A stretch of 64,000 nucleotides of DNA from Cristatella mucedo (taxonomy: Eukaryota; Bryozoa; Phylactolaemata; Cristatellidae): positions 1,041,001-1,105,000 of the forward strand of contig WPIO01000086.1 of NCBI GenBank assembly GCA_009760855.2. The letters run 5' to 3'. The translations under genes were made by a program, and so were the position numbers. Below are positions 35,229-46,623 of the stretch, piece by piece. The notes below the pieces were generated by a model that was not told where the DNA came from, ran no database searches, and worked only from the letters and a program-made list of their open reading frames with translations. Every line of letters begins with the position of its first letter. Position 1 is the first letter of the stretch.

Positions 35229-35547
35229 GTAAGTCACGTCGGCGTGACCCAGCAACCCTCCCCTGTCTCCTCCACCCTGGTTCCTCCTCTCTCCCCTGTG
35301 CCTCATTGGAAAGTTGCTGCCGGCGCACGAAGTGCGTGCCTGCCGAAGCGACTGCTGCTCGAATTCGCCTCTACTGAGGTGCAGCTTATGCTGGCTTGCG
35401 CAGCCGAGGCTATCCCTTGGCTCGGGCTGTCGGCTGCACTGCCCATCCCCACCCGCGGGCGCCGTCTGCCGGCACCCCCCCCCCGTCCGCCGGCCAGCAT
35501 CATCTGCTGCCATCTGTGGACTGTTCATCGTCTGTGCGGTTGTGCAG

Positions 35548-35725
35548 GTGCGCTGTCGCGGCTGAACGTCGTCGTCATCCTCAGCAGCTTCCTCGCCGTC
35601 CTTGCTCAAGCAGTCTTTCAGCTCTTCCTCGTGATCGACGCTCAGAAGGGAGCTACCGACTACGGACACGGCCTGAGGAACTGCAGCCTAAACGAAACGA
35701 TCCTGCGACACGTGGGCCTGCAGAG
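35548..35725 (+). CDS. piezo: PIEZO exon b (second transmembrane helix and extracellular Asn/Cys loop)
   Basis: Acceptor TGTGCAG ends at 35,547 and donor GTATAG starts at 35,726. With one base from exon a the codons read A-L-S-R-L-N-V-V-V-I-L-S-S-F-L-A-V-L, a hydrophobic helix, then F-Q-L-F-L-V-I-D-A-Q-K, then N-C-S-L-N-E-T-I-L-R-H-V-G-L. Vertebrate PIEZO has a matching helix, a turn ending E-A-Q, an N-C-S loop and the F-R-Q-I-G amphipathic segment. N-C-S and N-E-T are potential N-glycosylation sites. It leaves in phase 2 (AG), which the first base of exon c completes to Arg. It lies 319 nt after exon a. Confidence 0.93.
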
Positions 35726-36074
35726 GTATAGCTGCACCTGTGCATAGGTCGGTGCAGCCGTTCGGCTGTCGAGTTGTGCCGCCCTGCTAAAGCAGTGCTG
35801 CATTTGCTGACGTAGCACAACAGGTTATTTCGGGATATCAATGGCTGATCTCTCCAGCATCCCAGTGCCTCTTGTGTCATTTAGGTTTTTTTTTATAAGA
35901 TTTCTTGCTATGAGGCTACGAGTAGTCATCGCCAATGTTGACACAAGGGCAGCTCACATTCACCACGACAGACAGTAGTGCCTTTTTTGGCCTCGACACT
36001 TGAGAGAGATCCGTGCCTGATACAGCTGGCTGGCGCAGCAGTGAACTGTCTGCTTGACGGCTGCTCCTTTGCAG

Positions 36075-36545
36075 GCTTGACTTTGGCGACCCACCGAATG
36101 TCGCTCGCCTTGTGCTGCCCGACGTCCTGCTGCTACTCGTCGCCATCGCCGTCCACACGCTGTCGCGCTGCACGGCGCCGAGTTGGAGCAGCGCCGGCCA
36201 GCCAGCTGGCGCTCACTTGCCAGCACACGGTGTCCGATTCAGCGGCGGCGGCAGCAGTAGCAAGGTCATGGCCCGCCTGCTGGCCGACGCTGTCGACTTG
36301 TTGACGTTAGCTTTGGTGGGCCTGTGCGCTGTGCTCGTGCCGTCGGCGACCTCGGCGCCATATCTGATCATGTTTCTCGGCGCCGCCGTCTGGTGGTCTG
36401 CACTGGGCCGCTTCAGCATGCCTTGCCTCGTCGCCTGCAAGGCCGTGCTGGCCACGTATGTGGCTCTGCACATGCTGCTGCTCTACGTCTGCCAGGCGCA
36501 GTGGATCGCCGCTCAGTTGGCTGCCAATGCTGACTACTTTGTGAG
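36075..36545 (+). CDS. piezo: PIEZO exon c (four blade helices)
   Basis: This is the longest exon (471 nt; acceptor CTTTGCAG, donor GTCAGT). It starts R-L-D-F-G-D-P-P-N-V-A-R-L-V-L-P-D-V-L-L and has about four membrane segments: L-V-L-P-D-V...V-H-T-L, D-L-L-T-L-A-L-V-G-L-C-A, Y-L-I-M-F-L-G-A-A-V-W-W and V-A-L-H-M-L-L-L-Y-V-C. Between the first two is a low-complexity Ser/Gly/Ala linker of about 45 residues. Family counterparts are the R-V-F-x-P-D helix, the S-x-T-S-A-x-Y-x-x-x-F-L-G-x-x-x-W-W block and the G-H-x-x-x-L-Y-x-Y-Q block. An alternative donor five bases earlier (GTGAGG at 36,541) is stronger by eye but breaks the phase into exon d; GAG|GTCAGT keeps it. Confidence 0.95.
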
Positions 36546-36597
36546 GTCAGTGTGCAATTTCAGCCCCTCGAGTCGCTTCACTGCAGAGGACTCTGTC

Positions 36598-36695
36598 GGT
36601 GTGTGTGTGTGTTTGTGCATGGGTGTGTGTGTATGTATGTGTGTGCATGGGTGCATGGGTGCGTGTGTATGTGGGTGCATGTGTGTGGTGTCAGC
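36598..36695. repeat. GT-rich repeat at the start of PIEZO intron c-d
   Basis: GTGTGTGT with GCATGGGT variants, about 55 nt after the exon c donor. Confidence 0.9.
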
Positions 36696-36984
36696 AGAGG
36701 ACTCTGCCGGTGCGAGTGCTTGTGGGCGCGTGTGTTTGCCACTACTGCCGGCGCTGTACACTGGGGGATAGGCAGTCAGTCGTCTGTGGTTAGTGGCAAC
36801 GACCTCGGATGCTGAGGTTTCACTTTCGAATCATGCTGTTGTGTATTTCTTGCTGCATGTTGGTGACTAGCCCTAACTGGTTGTCGGTGATGGCATTGCT
36901 GCAAAGGGGTGTGTGTGTGGGTGAAAAAGTGTTGATGTAAGGGACCACTGATTTGGCAGCCTCATTTATGTAGCTGCAGAAAGA

Positions 36985-37320
36985 ATAATGGCAAGCAGAG
37001 TAATGTAATGTATCTCTGTCAGTAGCTCCACAAAGCCACAAAGACTATGTGGGTGTTTGGCAGGAGAGTAATGTATAAAGCCCTCACAGTCTAAACTGCT
37101 TTCGATATGCATTAGGTAGCCAACAGACTTTATTTCATGCAACAAAGAGAAAGTGTGAAACATAGCTGAGTCAGGAGAGCAGTTGAGGTAGTGAATAGCT
37201 TGGAAGCAGCAGCTCAGGATGGCTGGAAAAGATGTGCCAAAGTCGGCAGCTGGTGAGTAGTTTTTGTTACATAAGAATTGTGGAAGCAAGTTCCACAGTC
37301 CTGTTGATTGTATCATGAAG
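36985..37320 (-). mobile_element. LINE-B 3' end in PIEZO intron c-d
   Basis: Minus strand, antisense to the gene; TAATGTAATGTATCTCTGTC to the N-L-L-P-Q-F-L region. Confidence 0.8.
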
Positions 37321-37740
37321 TGCAAGTGACGATACCAAACCTTGGTTTGGCTCGAAAAAGTACCATCAAGCAACAATCAGGGGCTGTGCATGCAGCCTTG
37401 TAATGAATGGCGAATAGCGTAAGCTCTAGCGCTGCTAGCAAATCCTAGCGCATGCTCCGGCGTTGCGCTTAGTGGACGGCAGAAAATCTGAAACATTCGT
37501 TCGTGCACAAGGACGCTGGTCAGTCGAGTCGATGTCTGCCGTTTTTCTCAAATGCCTCTTTGCTCTAGGCAGACTCATTGTTTTCCAAGAGCATGCCGTT
37601 TCACGGTTTACACCCTGGCGCTGCGCCTCCTCGAGTCCATCACCGGGTGCTCCCCCATGCCTGACGATCGATGTGTGGCTCGTGCCGTGAGTCGCCGTGT
37701 CACTGCTCTCCTGGCACGCTCTGTCCCGCCTTTTTTAAAG

Positions 37741-37933
37741 GTTGTTCGGTCTGGCGGCGCTCGTCGAGTCGGACTGTGACAGGCCGTGGACGGTGCGCAT
37801 GGTACCCCACGGATGGACGTACTTTGCCAACCCCATCGCTCTGCTCGCTGCTTACTTTACGCTCGTGACGCAAATCCGCCACCGGGTCGAGCAGTCGACG
37901 GCAGCGCGAGCTGTGCAGCAAGCCGAGGTCGAG
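37741..37933 (+). CDS. piezo: PIEZO exon d (blade helix before the first variable cytosolic loop)
   Basis: The acceptor TTTTTTAAAG ends at 37,740 and the donor GTAGGG starts at 37,934. The first base completes an Arg codon with exon c. The peptide reads L-F-G-L-A-A-L-V-E-S-D-C-D-R-P-W-T-V, then the membrane segment W-T-Y-F-A-N-P-I-A-L-L-A-A-Y-F-T-L, and ends in a polar tail A-A-R-A-V-Q-Q-A-E-V-E. It matches the PIEZO pattern L-G-L...C-x-x-P-W...Y-V-N-P-x-x-L-L-x-x-Y-x-x-x. It leaves in phase 0. The next intron, about 6.6 kb, is the largest in the model. Confidence 0.9.
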
Positions 37934-38296
37934 GTAGGGTGACGACGTCGGCAAGCGCTTGCTAGCTGGCCGGCGGCTGCGGAGCTCCGCAGCTGCCACA
38001 GCTCCGGCAGTGGTGGCAGCATGGTGGCGGTGCTCAGGGCGCCTGCTCGTGATTGCCACGCTCCTACTCGCTCCTGCCTGCCCTGTGCTGTCTTTGATTA
38101 GCGCGAGGCAGCTTGATGTGAGCCGCTTCCCGCGCAGTTCCCGCCCATTCTGGGCACCCAATAAATCCGACACCAGCATGCTCTGCTGCCACCAACCTTG
38201 TATGACGTAAGCGCCCATCTCTGAGTGACCCATGTCCGGCAGACCCCTTTTGATTATAATAGTAATAGCTCGTTTCTATAGCACCTTAACATAATT

Positions 38297-38395
38297 TATA
38301 ATAATAATAATAACAATAGCCCACTTGATAAGGCGCCCTCAGAGAGCTCAATCTCTTTTTAGGCTCTGTACGTTTGCTGCAAAGGGAAATTTAAG
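38297..38395 (-). mobile_element. Solo LINE tail in PIEZO intron d-e
   Basis: AATAATAATAATAACAATAG followed by hairpin and ~20 nt of 3' UTR, minus strand. Confidence 0.75.
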
Positions 38396-38562
38396 CTCTA
38401 TCCAGGCTCATGCAACTCACTGAAGAGAATCAGTACCCAAGGTTAATGCCATGCATGGTATCATGCATGCAGAAGCAGAACAGTATAATGCTTAGGCTAG
38501 CACGCTAAAGCAAAATGAAGACACTCATGGTCAAAGGTTAGTGAGACCTGAGCATTAATCAT

Positions 38563-38950
38563 AATAATAATAATAATAATAATGCACTTGATAAAGCGTC
38601 CTCAGAGAACTCAGTCTCTCTCTAGGCGCTTTACATTTGCTGCAAAGGGAAAGGCAATGCATGGTGAGTAATATGATGCTTGATAAACAACATGAATAAC
38701 ATGGTTAGTTGTGACATGCACAGGGTCAGCATGCAAATGTGGTTAGTGCCAGCATGCACAGTGTCAGCAGGCATAAGCGCGTGAAGGACGAATCACACGG
38801 ACCCACTAAATGCTGTCCTAAATAGGTGTGTTTTTAAGTTCTTTTTAAATATGGTCAAGTCAGGGGATGTTCTGACACAAGTCGGGAGGGAGTTCCAAGC
38901 TTTGGGAGCAAACAAACTAAATGCACAGTCTCCAAAGGATTTGAGGTTTG
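38563..38950 (-). mobile_element. LINE-A 3' end in PIEZO intron d-e
   Basis: Minus strand; ATT tail seen as AATAATAAT, hairpin, 3' UTR and the last 40 codons, truncated near 38,950. Confidence 0.85.
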
Positions 38951-39756
38951 CATTTGGGCATCTGTGGCACCTGCATGCTAGGTGCTTGGGCTAGCTTCGA
39001 TCTACCTTGTTCGAACTGAGCCGACTCGAGGTCTTCCCCCTGTCTCCTAATCTCAAGTCTTATGAGGCATGCCAGCCTTGGTCATCGTTAAGCAAAACAA
39101 GCACCTTCCTGAGGGGGTGGGGCTGCTAGAAACAGCAGCTGCCAGTGGCTAGCTGATCGCCAGTCTCTTAGAGACAAAGCTTGCCGTCGAGTGCCAACAA
39201 CTGGATGGCAGAGGTGGATGGAGCTGCTTCTTCTTCCTCGGTCCGTGTAACCTTCCGTCTTCTTAGCGTATCGCCTTCCTGTCCCTGTGCACTCAGCTCC
39301 TTTGCTCGTTGTTGGCTTGCTCGCCCCTGACTAAGGTTGTCTTTGACTTTGGTAGCATGTGCATCTTGGCTTTCTTGGGCATACGTTTGATTTGAATGCT
39401 AAGGAAGCATTTATGACACAGCACAGCTTTCTGCTCGGTGCTGTGTGGATGACCTGCTTAGCATCAGATTGCTGGTCTGCAGGTTTGAAGGAAGACACTG
39501 CATGTAACGTTTTCTCTGTCCTTCAGTCTCTCAGAGCTCGTTGCAGTTGTGAATACTGATGCTTCCAGGGCAGGACCTTATAATGCCCCTGCACGGTGCT
39601 GTACCTGGGCAGTCGTCGGCAACTGCAGCTGCTGCCGACCATTTCTGGTCTGCCACTGGCTACATGTCTGCCTCTCCCCCCCCCCTTAATGATGCTGCTG
39701 CTGCCTCTCGGTGGTTGTAGTATGTAAGATTTAAATTAAAAATTAGATTAAATACT
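38951..39756. other. PIEZO intron d-e, unassigned part
   Basis: Unique-looking sequence between LINE-A and SINE-2. No coding signal seen. Confidence 0.45.
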
Positions 39757-39930
39757 AGCTGATTTAACAGCCTCTTTTCGTATTGCGACCGAAGAGCCTT
39801 AAAGGCTATCACCACTGCTTGCATGGCAAAAAAGTATCGCCCACCACAGGATTCGAACCCACGACATTGGGACCGTGGTCGTGGAAAGCAACCACCTTGC
39901 CTAGTGCACCATCACATCAGTGCGCCATGG
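39757..39930 (-). mobile_element. SINE-2 copy in PIEZO intron d-e
   Basis: TAGCTGATTTAACAGCCTC through ATTCGAACCCACGACATTGG to CTAGTGCACCATCAC. Confidence 0.8.
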
Positions 39931-40124
39931 CTCCTTCTCTCGATCCTTGTCATTCGTTGATTCCATGCGCCTGTGCGCACCCGCACACACACATACACGC
40001 GCATTCACACACAAACACACAATGTCATAGAAAGCATAACCTCCATGAATTGTGCAATCGAGAGGACTGACCACCAATTGGGGCTGGTGTAGTGCTGCTG
40101 TCGAGCCCCTGTATCTTAGCCCAG

Positions 40125-40255
40125 GGTGAGGTGCTGGCTCTTCACGAACCAGAGTCCTTTGGTGGGCAATCTTTTGTTGCCTACTGCAAGCTGGTTGATA
40201 GCCACTAATGATCTTCATCTGCTATATACATGATGCTGTTTGGTCAGCTAACTTT
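40125..40255 (+). mobile_element. SINE-2 partial copy, plus strand
   Basis: GGTGGGCAATCTTTTGTTGC, TGCAAGCTGGTTGATAGCC and GATGCTGTTTGGTCAGC match the 3' body. Confidence 0.55.
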
Positions 40256-40324
40256 TGCTTTACTCAAATTTACTGCTGGGTGCCGATGGCGAACTGAGCC
40301 AGCATGTACTTTGGCATTCATAAT

Positions 40325-40505
40325 TAAATAAGTGCTACCTGATTTAACAGCCCCCTGTGTACAGAGGCAGAAGAACCTTTACGGCTATCACTACCACTTG
40401 CAACGGCAATGAAGAATCGCCCACCACAGGAATCGAACCCACGACCTCGGGACCGTGGCCGGGAAAAGTACAAGCTTTACCTAGTGTACCATCACGGCTC
40501 ACCAA
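40325..40505 (-). mobile_element. SINE-2 copy in PIEZO intron d-e
   Basis: Complete copy: CCTGATTTAACAGCCCCC, AATCGAACCCACGACCTCGG, TACCATCACGGCTCACCAA. Confidence 0.8.
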
Positions 40506-41249
40506 TCTATACAATCAACATAATCTATTCGTCCAATGATGTCATACTGAGAATTACTCTCAACCTAGAAGTTATGGGAAGCAGTTTACATTTTCACCTT
40601 TTTATCACGATTACTTAAAATGTGAATGCTCTGCTGTAAACTCAGTTGAAATTCAAATTCATTTTGGCTGTTTTCAACAAAGAATCGCCTGGTTTCTGGA
40701 CTTATCATCGCCGGTCTGCTTACCTACAGTTTTGAAACTTGCCTTCCCCAGTTCTTGTCTGCAGTGTCTCCAGCTCCTTAGGCTATGCCTATGCTCACTC
40801 CGAGCTCCAATGCAATTCTCTAATGGGCTTTCTCAGCATCTGTAATTATCGTAGCAGTTACATTGAGTTAGCACCTTTGATGTCTGCTCATAGCTTGAAT
40901 CTGCTGGAAGACTCCTTTCTTTGTTTCTGCTGTATCCAAAGCTGCTTTCCTTGTTTCGGCTGTATCCAAAGCTGCTGATTGGATTGCAGAATCATCAAGC
41001 CAGTATTTTATGAAAATCTTGATCGTGCACCCGACACCAACCTGATCCTGATAACCATAGAGCAACATCGGCCAGCCTCATCCCAATCATGAGCTTCTTT
41101 GCAATCTTCTGTGATTATGCACATCTCTTGTCATCCTGACCGACCCACAGATCAGTCAGCTCTTTCCAGTAGCTCTTTCAAAGAGAAGCAAGCTACTGTA
41201 GTTATAGTAAAGGATGCCCTTATACACAACCCCTGCAACTTCCAAAAGC

Positions 41250-41359
<110 letters not shown>

Positions 41360-41663
41360 AGCCACCACAGGCCACCGGCCCCACCAACGCCCAAGTGCTC
41401 CTTCTGAAGCGAACTTTTTTTAATGATTAAGCAAGACCTGCGAAAATTGACTCTGATATGGTGCTGAAGAGGTTTGCCGATGGGCTTGCTGGTCGATACA
41501 ACTGTTAACATTTCTGTCGGATATGGATGCTATGGACAGGTTTTGTTGGTCTTCTTTATTTAAGCATTTCCTTTTGGTTGTGCATCTGAATTATTCTAGA
41601 TTCAGCTGAAGAGAGACAGTTTTATATTAACTTGGTGTTTGCTAACTCCTCATTTCCCAGAAA

Positions 41664-42250
41664 ATGCAGATGGAGTACTTTTGTGCCTACCAGTGTCATT
41701 GCTATTTTGCAATGTTTCGAAGTATGTTTAATATATGGATGCATTCTTACAATGAGTTATTTCCAGTAGTGTCTGCAATAGAAACCAGTCAACTCTTGAG
41801 ACGTATTTTTCTCAAGTGGAACTCATGGCCACACCAGCTCTCACAAAGTAATGTACGACTGTCTGCTGTTTTCACAAGTAATGCCTGCCAAGAACCATGG
41901 CTATGTCTGGTGCCCAAAAAGACTTCCAGTTCCACCAGAAAAAATGATTTCTCAGGTTTTTCGGTTCATTGTAGGTGTACACCGTTTGTCTGCGATGTTG
42001 TTTTACAATATCTCTCCCAACTTGGGGTGTGTCGCATCCTTCGCCCAGAGATTCTTGAAGGAATGAGCATTCATTTTCTGTGGCGAGTCTCAGAGTGCAG
42101 TAATGCAGTATATATTTGCCCTCATGTCACTCTAGGCTCTAGTGATGCCTCTGCTGCATATAGCTACAGTGCAAATGCTGTCCTTAGGCTCCTGTGGCCA
42201 TTATGGTCCAGCCTTTCCAGGAGTCATGTCAACGTATGGTTTATTTTGTG
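41664..42250 (+). other. Unassigned open frames in PIEZO intron d-e
   Basis: A 197-codon frame overlaps a second plus-strand frame (41,851-42,066: V-M-P-A-K-N-H-G-Y-V-W-C-P, F-I-V-G-V-H-R-L-S) in a stretch free of known repeats. The second frame looks more protein-like and seems to continue past stops, as in a decayed processed gene copy. I do not recognise the protein. Confidence 0.2.
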
Positions 42251-42405
42251 GCCCTAACCATGTTATTCATTTTGCTTGTTTATCAAGCATGATTTTACTC
42301 ACCATTCAATTGCGGTTCCCTTTGCAGCAAATGTAAAGCGCCTAGAGAGAGATTGAGTTCTCTGAGGCGCTTTATCAACTGCATTATTCTTCTTATTATT
42401 ATTAT
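42250..42405 (+). mobile_element. LINE-A 3' UTR end and tail in PIEZO intron d-e
   Basis: Starts CCCTAACCATGTTATTCATTT and ends in a hairpin (42,331-42,375) plus ATT-rich tail. No ORF part. Confidence 0.82.
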
Positions 42406-42961
42406 GGCTTACACTGCCAATAGATGTGCAGCCTGAATTACTTCCACTGTGAACCCAATTACTGACTGCTGAGCATCTAGCAATCAATGTGGTGAATACC
42501 AGCAGGCTGTGGCAGCAGCATTCCCTACTGCCTCGTGCAGCCAACGTCGTCTCCAAGCGATGATGCTCGGCGCCCATTTGCTGTGCAACGAAATTTCCTG
42601 CAGCCCTACAGAGACTCCGGCTTTGCTTGTGACCCACCGGACCCACGAAGCAACCTCGGAAACTCAGCCTCTCTGTCGGGCCTAATCCGATTGGCCACTA
42701 CCTGGGAGGCTTAGCTGTGATGGCCAACAGCCAGTGTGCTTAGCTACCACCTGTGCGAGGGTTTCTGGCCGTAGGGCATGGATGCGCCAGACGACGTACC
42801 AGAGCGACGAAGGCACAACCGCAGTCGAAGTTTGGAGAGACAGGTGCTCATAAGCGACCGCGCTTCAACCTCTCCCTTCTTCAGTGGCTATGGCTGCGAT
42901 GAGGTGGGCTGCGGTGCTTGTAGTTACTCGCCTGCTGCGTCCTGTGCTCTTCTGTACTCCT

Positions 42962-43125
42962 TTGCTGCTGTCCCTGCTGCTGCTTCCGGTGTTCCTCCTT
43001 GCTCCATTGCTGCTCTCCCTGCTGCTTCTTCCGGTGTTCCTCCGTGCTCCATTGCTGCTGTCCCTGCTGCTGCTTCCAGTGTTCCTCCGTGCTCCGTTGC
43101 TGCTGTCCCTGCTGCTGCTTCCGTT
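42962..43125. repeat. 45-bp minisatellite, about 3.7 units, in PIEZO intron d-e
   Basis: Units begin TTGCTGCTGTCCCTGCTGCT and contain TTCCGGTGTTCCTCC. The period is a multiple of three, so all frames stay open and give 15-residue repeats; no host gene is indicated. Confidence 0.9.
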
Positions 43126-43129
43126 TTGT

Positions 43130-44503
43130 CTGCCGTGCCCACTTCTAATGCAGTCTGCCACTGCTTGGTGTGTACTCCAATCCGTTGCCTGGCACTGGTC
43201 TTGATCCGTATCCGTGGTACAAGCCATAGCCGTGCTGTTTTGTGGTGTAGCTGTATGCTTCCATCTGTACATTTAGTCTGTGCATGCTGCTGCTATAGTC
43301 AAGCTGTGTTTGTGCCCTTATGCTAGTTTCTGGAACAGTAATGGCAAGTTCATAATCCATAGCGCATAAAAGTGATGAATTATCTGCTTATGTTTTCTCG
43401 TGCAAATCCCAGGCTTATTCTTATTGCAAGTTCGTGCAAGTATGCAGACAGCCGCAAGCGGCTCCTCACCACTAGTGTGCATTTTCTAGTGCAACTGGGT
43501 TTGAACAAGGGTGCTGCCCGGGGTGTAGAATAGTGAGGAATAGCCCCAGGTATGCCTGCACATTTCTGCGTTTCTCTGTTAGTTTGTCTGCTTATGCTCT
43601 CGCATGTGCACGAGGAGTGCTGGTGTACATTAGCATATATGTAATTTAGTGTGTGCCTGATGTAAGTGTGTAAGCACTCATGCGTATGTTTGCACATGTG
43701 CGAGTGTGCCTATGCGTGGGCTTGTGTCACTGTGTGGTGCATGGTCAGCCATGTTTGTGGCCATAGGCTGTAGGTGGGCTTAGCCTTGTATGTGTGTGTG
43801 CGCGCACGGGAGGTAGTGTGAGTGCTCCAGTCCACCGTTGTGCCTTCATTCTTCCCAGTGACTAGGCATATTTTGTGCTTCTTCATCCAATACTGTTTTA
43901 TTCACAAGCCCTGCATAGTGGAGCTACAGCTGCCTAGCACTTAAGCCCTAGTTCGACATAGTGTGACTGCTGTCCTGCTTGCTTATTCTTATAGCAGTTG
44001 CTAGTTCTAGATTGTCCTCTTTCTACTGGTGCTGGCCATGGCGCAGGCCTGTGCCACGGTAGCCTTGCTCAGCTGGTCTTTACTGCCAGCTTGCTACCCT
44101 TGCAGCATCGGTGTTCATTGGGTCGCCTGTTTTGCGCCAGCTGTTGGCGGATCCTGGCGGCAGCTCAGTAGTGGGCGCTTGCAAGAAGCTCGACGAAGCG
44201 CAGCTGTTGGCACGGTGCAGGGAGACTTGTGCTCCATTCAGCTTGCCAGCGGCAGCTTTCTCAGCTACTCGGGAGCCGGCCCTTGCTTCAAAGCCTTTGT
44301 GCATGCACGCTAGCCTGCTGCTGCAGTGCTCCAGCACGAAGGCTGCGGCAACCATGCACCGTCGTCGGTCGAGAGCGTCGGTCGATGGAGGTGCACTGCT
44401 TATTCCTGCTGCTCCTCCACATGGCCATCTCTGCAGCATTGTCAGGGTGTGCCCTTGATGATCGCCTAACCGGCTCTTTGCTTTGCCTGGCCAACGCCTG
44501 CAG
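43130..44503. other. PIEZO intron d-e, last part
   Basis: GTGT-rich and CTGC-rich sequence with overlapping open frames on both strands (44,111-44,458) that look like by-products of GC-rich composition. A further loop exon here cannot be excluded. Confidence 0.4.
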
Positions 44504-44806
44504 AATCTGGTCGAGGACTCCTATCAGCCCTACAACACGTTTGCCGGCACGGCCTCGGCAGCTGGTGGCGACGATGGCCTCGGAGGTGGCGGCCACGCTC
44601 GGGAGCCACCCTCCGTTCACGTGCGCACGCCACACAGCCCGCCACTCGGAGCGCCTCCTCCGATGCCGCTCTGCACCGCCGCCCTCGACTCGTCGGCCGA
44701 TGACAGGCACGATCGCGGCAGCGGCGGCAGCAGCCGTGCAATGCTGCTTGCTTCGCTGCAGTATGTGAAGGAGAGCAGCTATCTGCTCATGTTCGTCTCG
44801 CTGATG
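44504..44806 (+). CDS. piezo: PIEZO exon e (long variable cytosolic loop, then start of next blade bundle)
   Basis: Acceptor CGCCTGCAG ends at 44,503; donor GTGAGC starts at 44,807; 303 nt, phase 0 to phase 0. About 80 residues are Gly/Ser/Pro/Asp-rich and unstructured in appearance, as expected for the poorly conserved intracellular loop between blade bundles. The last 25 residues, A-M-L-L-A-S-L-Q-Y-V-K-E-S-S-Y-L-L-M-F-V, match the family block ending in K-Q-S-Y-I. The 3' part is well supported. The 5' boundary rests on splice consensus and phase only, so it could start later or be preceded by another loop exon. Confidence 0.85.
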
Positions 44807-45700
44807 GTGAGCTTCGACGCTGCTGCTGTCACAAACGCTGCCACTTGCCTACCTTCCAGGCTGCCAGTCCGCAGTGTGGCTGCAGCCATGCTACTGCTCG
44901 GCCCCAGTGCTAGTGGCGTGTGGCCCTGGCATGGGCACGCCCTGTCTGTTACGCTGCCGATAGTAGTCTTGACCTCTTCCCCAATCACTGTTTCGAAGCC
45001 GTGAAAGCGTGACGACTGCCTCGTTTTCACTCATTGCTGTCAGGTGAGCCTCTATCTAGTTCTAAGAGCCTCTATCTAGCCCAGGATCTAATTGTGCATA
45101 GATTATTCAGCATTTGCTGCTTTTATTTCAGTTTAGTCAACACCTCCATGCTCTTTGCCCAAATAAATGGCTTGCAGGAGGGCCCATTGGCACTGCTACT
45201 CCATACAAGCCACTGCAGTTTGCTGCCGATAGTGTCTGACACCGGCCTCCCCAACGTGGGCGCACACCCATTCGTGTCCTGGGCCTGATCCTAGAGAAGG
45301 TGATTCGGCTGCTTGGTTTTGCAGCCCGCTTGTCGCCTAGTTGCAAAATCCATTGCCCACCACCAGGACTGGTGGTGTAGCTCACCCATGGGAGAGTCCG
45401 AGCCCCATGGAGAGCTCTCTCTGCATGGCATTAGTATTGGCAGCTGCCGCTCTGCACTCGCGGGTTGCTGTCGGCTAGCTTGCTGGATGCTCTGCGCCCG
45501 ATCTCCGAGAGCCTTTGCCTCACATCTCAGCTTGTCTGTGCCCGACCTCGGCAAGAAGAGGTGGGGCTGCTGTGCAGCAGCAGCAGCAGCCTAGGACCCT
45601 TGGCAGGCAGGCAGCCGGCTCGTGCCTGTCTGCTCGTCCTTCAGCAGCCGAGGCGGCTGGCACGAACCTGCAGTGGTGCAGCGTTCTACTCTCGATGCAG

Positions 45701-45982
45701 GCGTGGAGCGTGGTCTATCGAAGCTGGATGGCCCTGCCGCTGCTTGCGCTTGCCTGCGTCGTCTGGCTGATACCGGACTCCCGGCGTGCCGCGCTGCATG
45801 CCTCACCACTCGTCAGCCTCTACGCGGTCGTCCTCATCGTGATCGAGTACGTGTCCGGGATTAACTCGGCCGATGACAGCAGTGCCTCTCGTGGACCTCC
45901 GCTGTTCTTCAACTACACCTTAGCTTTAAACGACACCGGCATCCTAGCGGAGAGCGTGCCCGGTGCTGCCGTGCTGATTAAG
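45701..45982 (+). CDS. piezo: PIEZO exon f (two blade helices and extracellular loop)
   Basis: Acceptor TCGATGCAG, donor GTACGT, 282 nt, phase 0 both ends. It reads A-W-S-V-V-Y-R-S-W-M-A-L-P-L-L-A-L-A-C-V, then V-W-L-I-P-D-S-R-R-A-A-L-H-A-S-P, then Y-A-V-V-L-I-V-I-E-Y-V-S-G-I. The family has W-S-x-x-Y-x-S-W-x-x-F-V-L-L, W-x-x-R-x-R-R-x-x-x-x-x-S-P-F and Y-x-x-x-L-x-x-x-Q-Y-I at these points. A loop with F-N-Y-T and N-D-T (possible glycosylation sites) follows. It ends in V-P-G-A-A-V-L-I-K, which reads straight into exon g. Confidence 0.93.
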
Positions 45983-46065
45983 GTACGTCGCTCGAGCAAA
46001 CACGAGCACTCTGCCCAGCTAGCACCCTACCCCCAGGCACTCCGAATCTGTGTGGTATCTCTCTC

Positions 46066-46066
46066 A

Positions 46067-46108
<42 letters not shown>
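46066..46108. repeat. (CT)n microsatellite in PIEZO intron f-g
   Basis: Pure CTCT run 84 nt after the exon f donor. Confidence 0.95.
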
Positions 46109-46115
<7 letters not shown>

Positions 46116-46623
46116 CTCTAGCTCTCTGTTTCTGTCGTCCTGTCTCTGTATCTGTCAGGTTGTCTGTCTCTCCTTTTGTCTACTCCCATCTCTGTCTGTC
46201 TCTCATCTTCCTTTTTCTCAGTCTTACTTCGTCTGTCTGTCTCAGCTCATGGACCTTTGCTCTGGCACTATTGCAGCAGCAAACTGCAGCTGTTTCATCC
46301 TGGCTGGTACTTTCTGACAAGCAAAGGGTGTGCTGCCACTTACATGTTTGGACTGTGCGAGACTGCTACCCAATCAACGATTGATCAGCATGTGAAAACA
46401 CGAGTCTGTTCCTAGATTTTGTTCTATTACCATAGTTGCCATATATTCGCATGCTACGCTTCTTTTGCCTGACATGCCCCGTACAAAAACGGCAGGTCCT
46501 TTCTGTGTAAACGAGTTTTGCCCTTCTGTGCTCCATTAGCACTTGGACATTTCTAGTAACCTTGGTCTTCCACTTGAGCTGTGCTGGTACATTTTATGCA
46601 ATTCTGTTTCGCTGTGCCTGCAG

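Noticed and set aside
35244-35747. Single 167-codon protein across exon b
   Set aside because: The upstream part of this frame is intron; only 35,548-35,725 matches PIEZO and has splice sites.
44466-44741. Minus-strand Arg-rich proteins opposite exon e
   Set aside because: They are shadows of the GC-rich coding exon.
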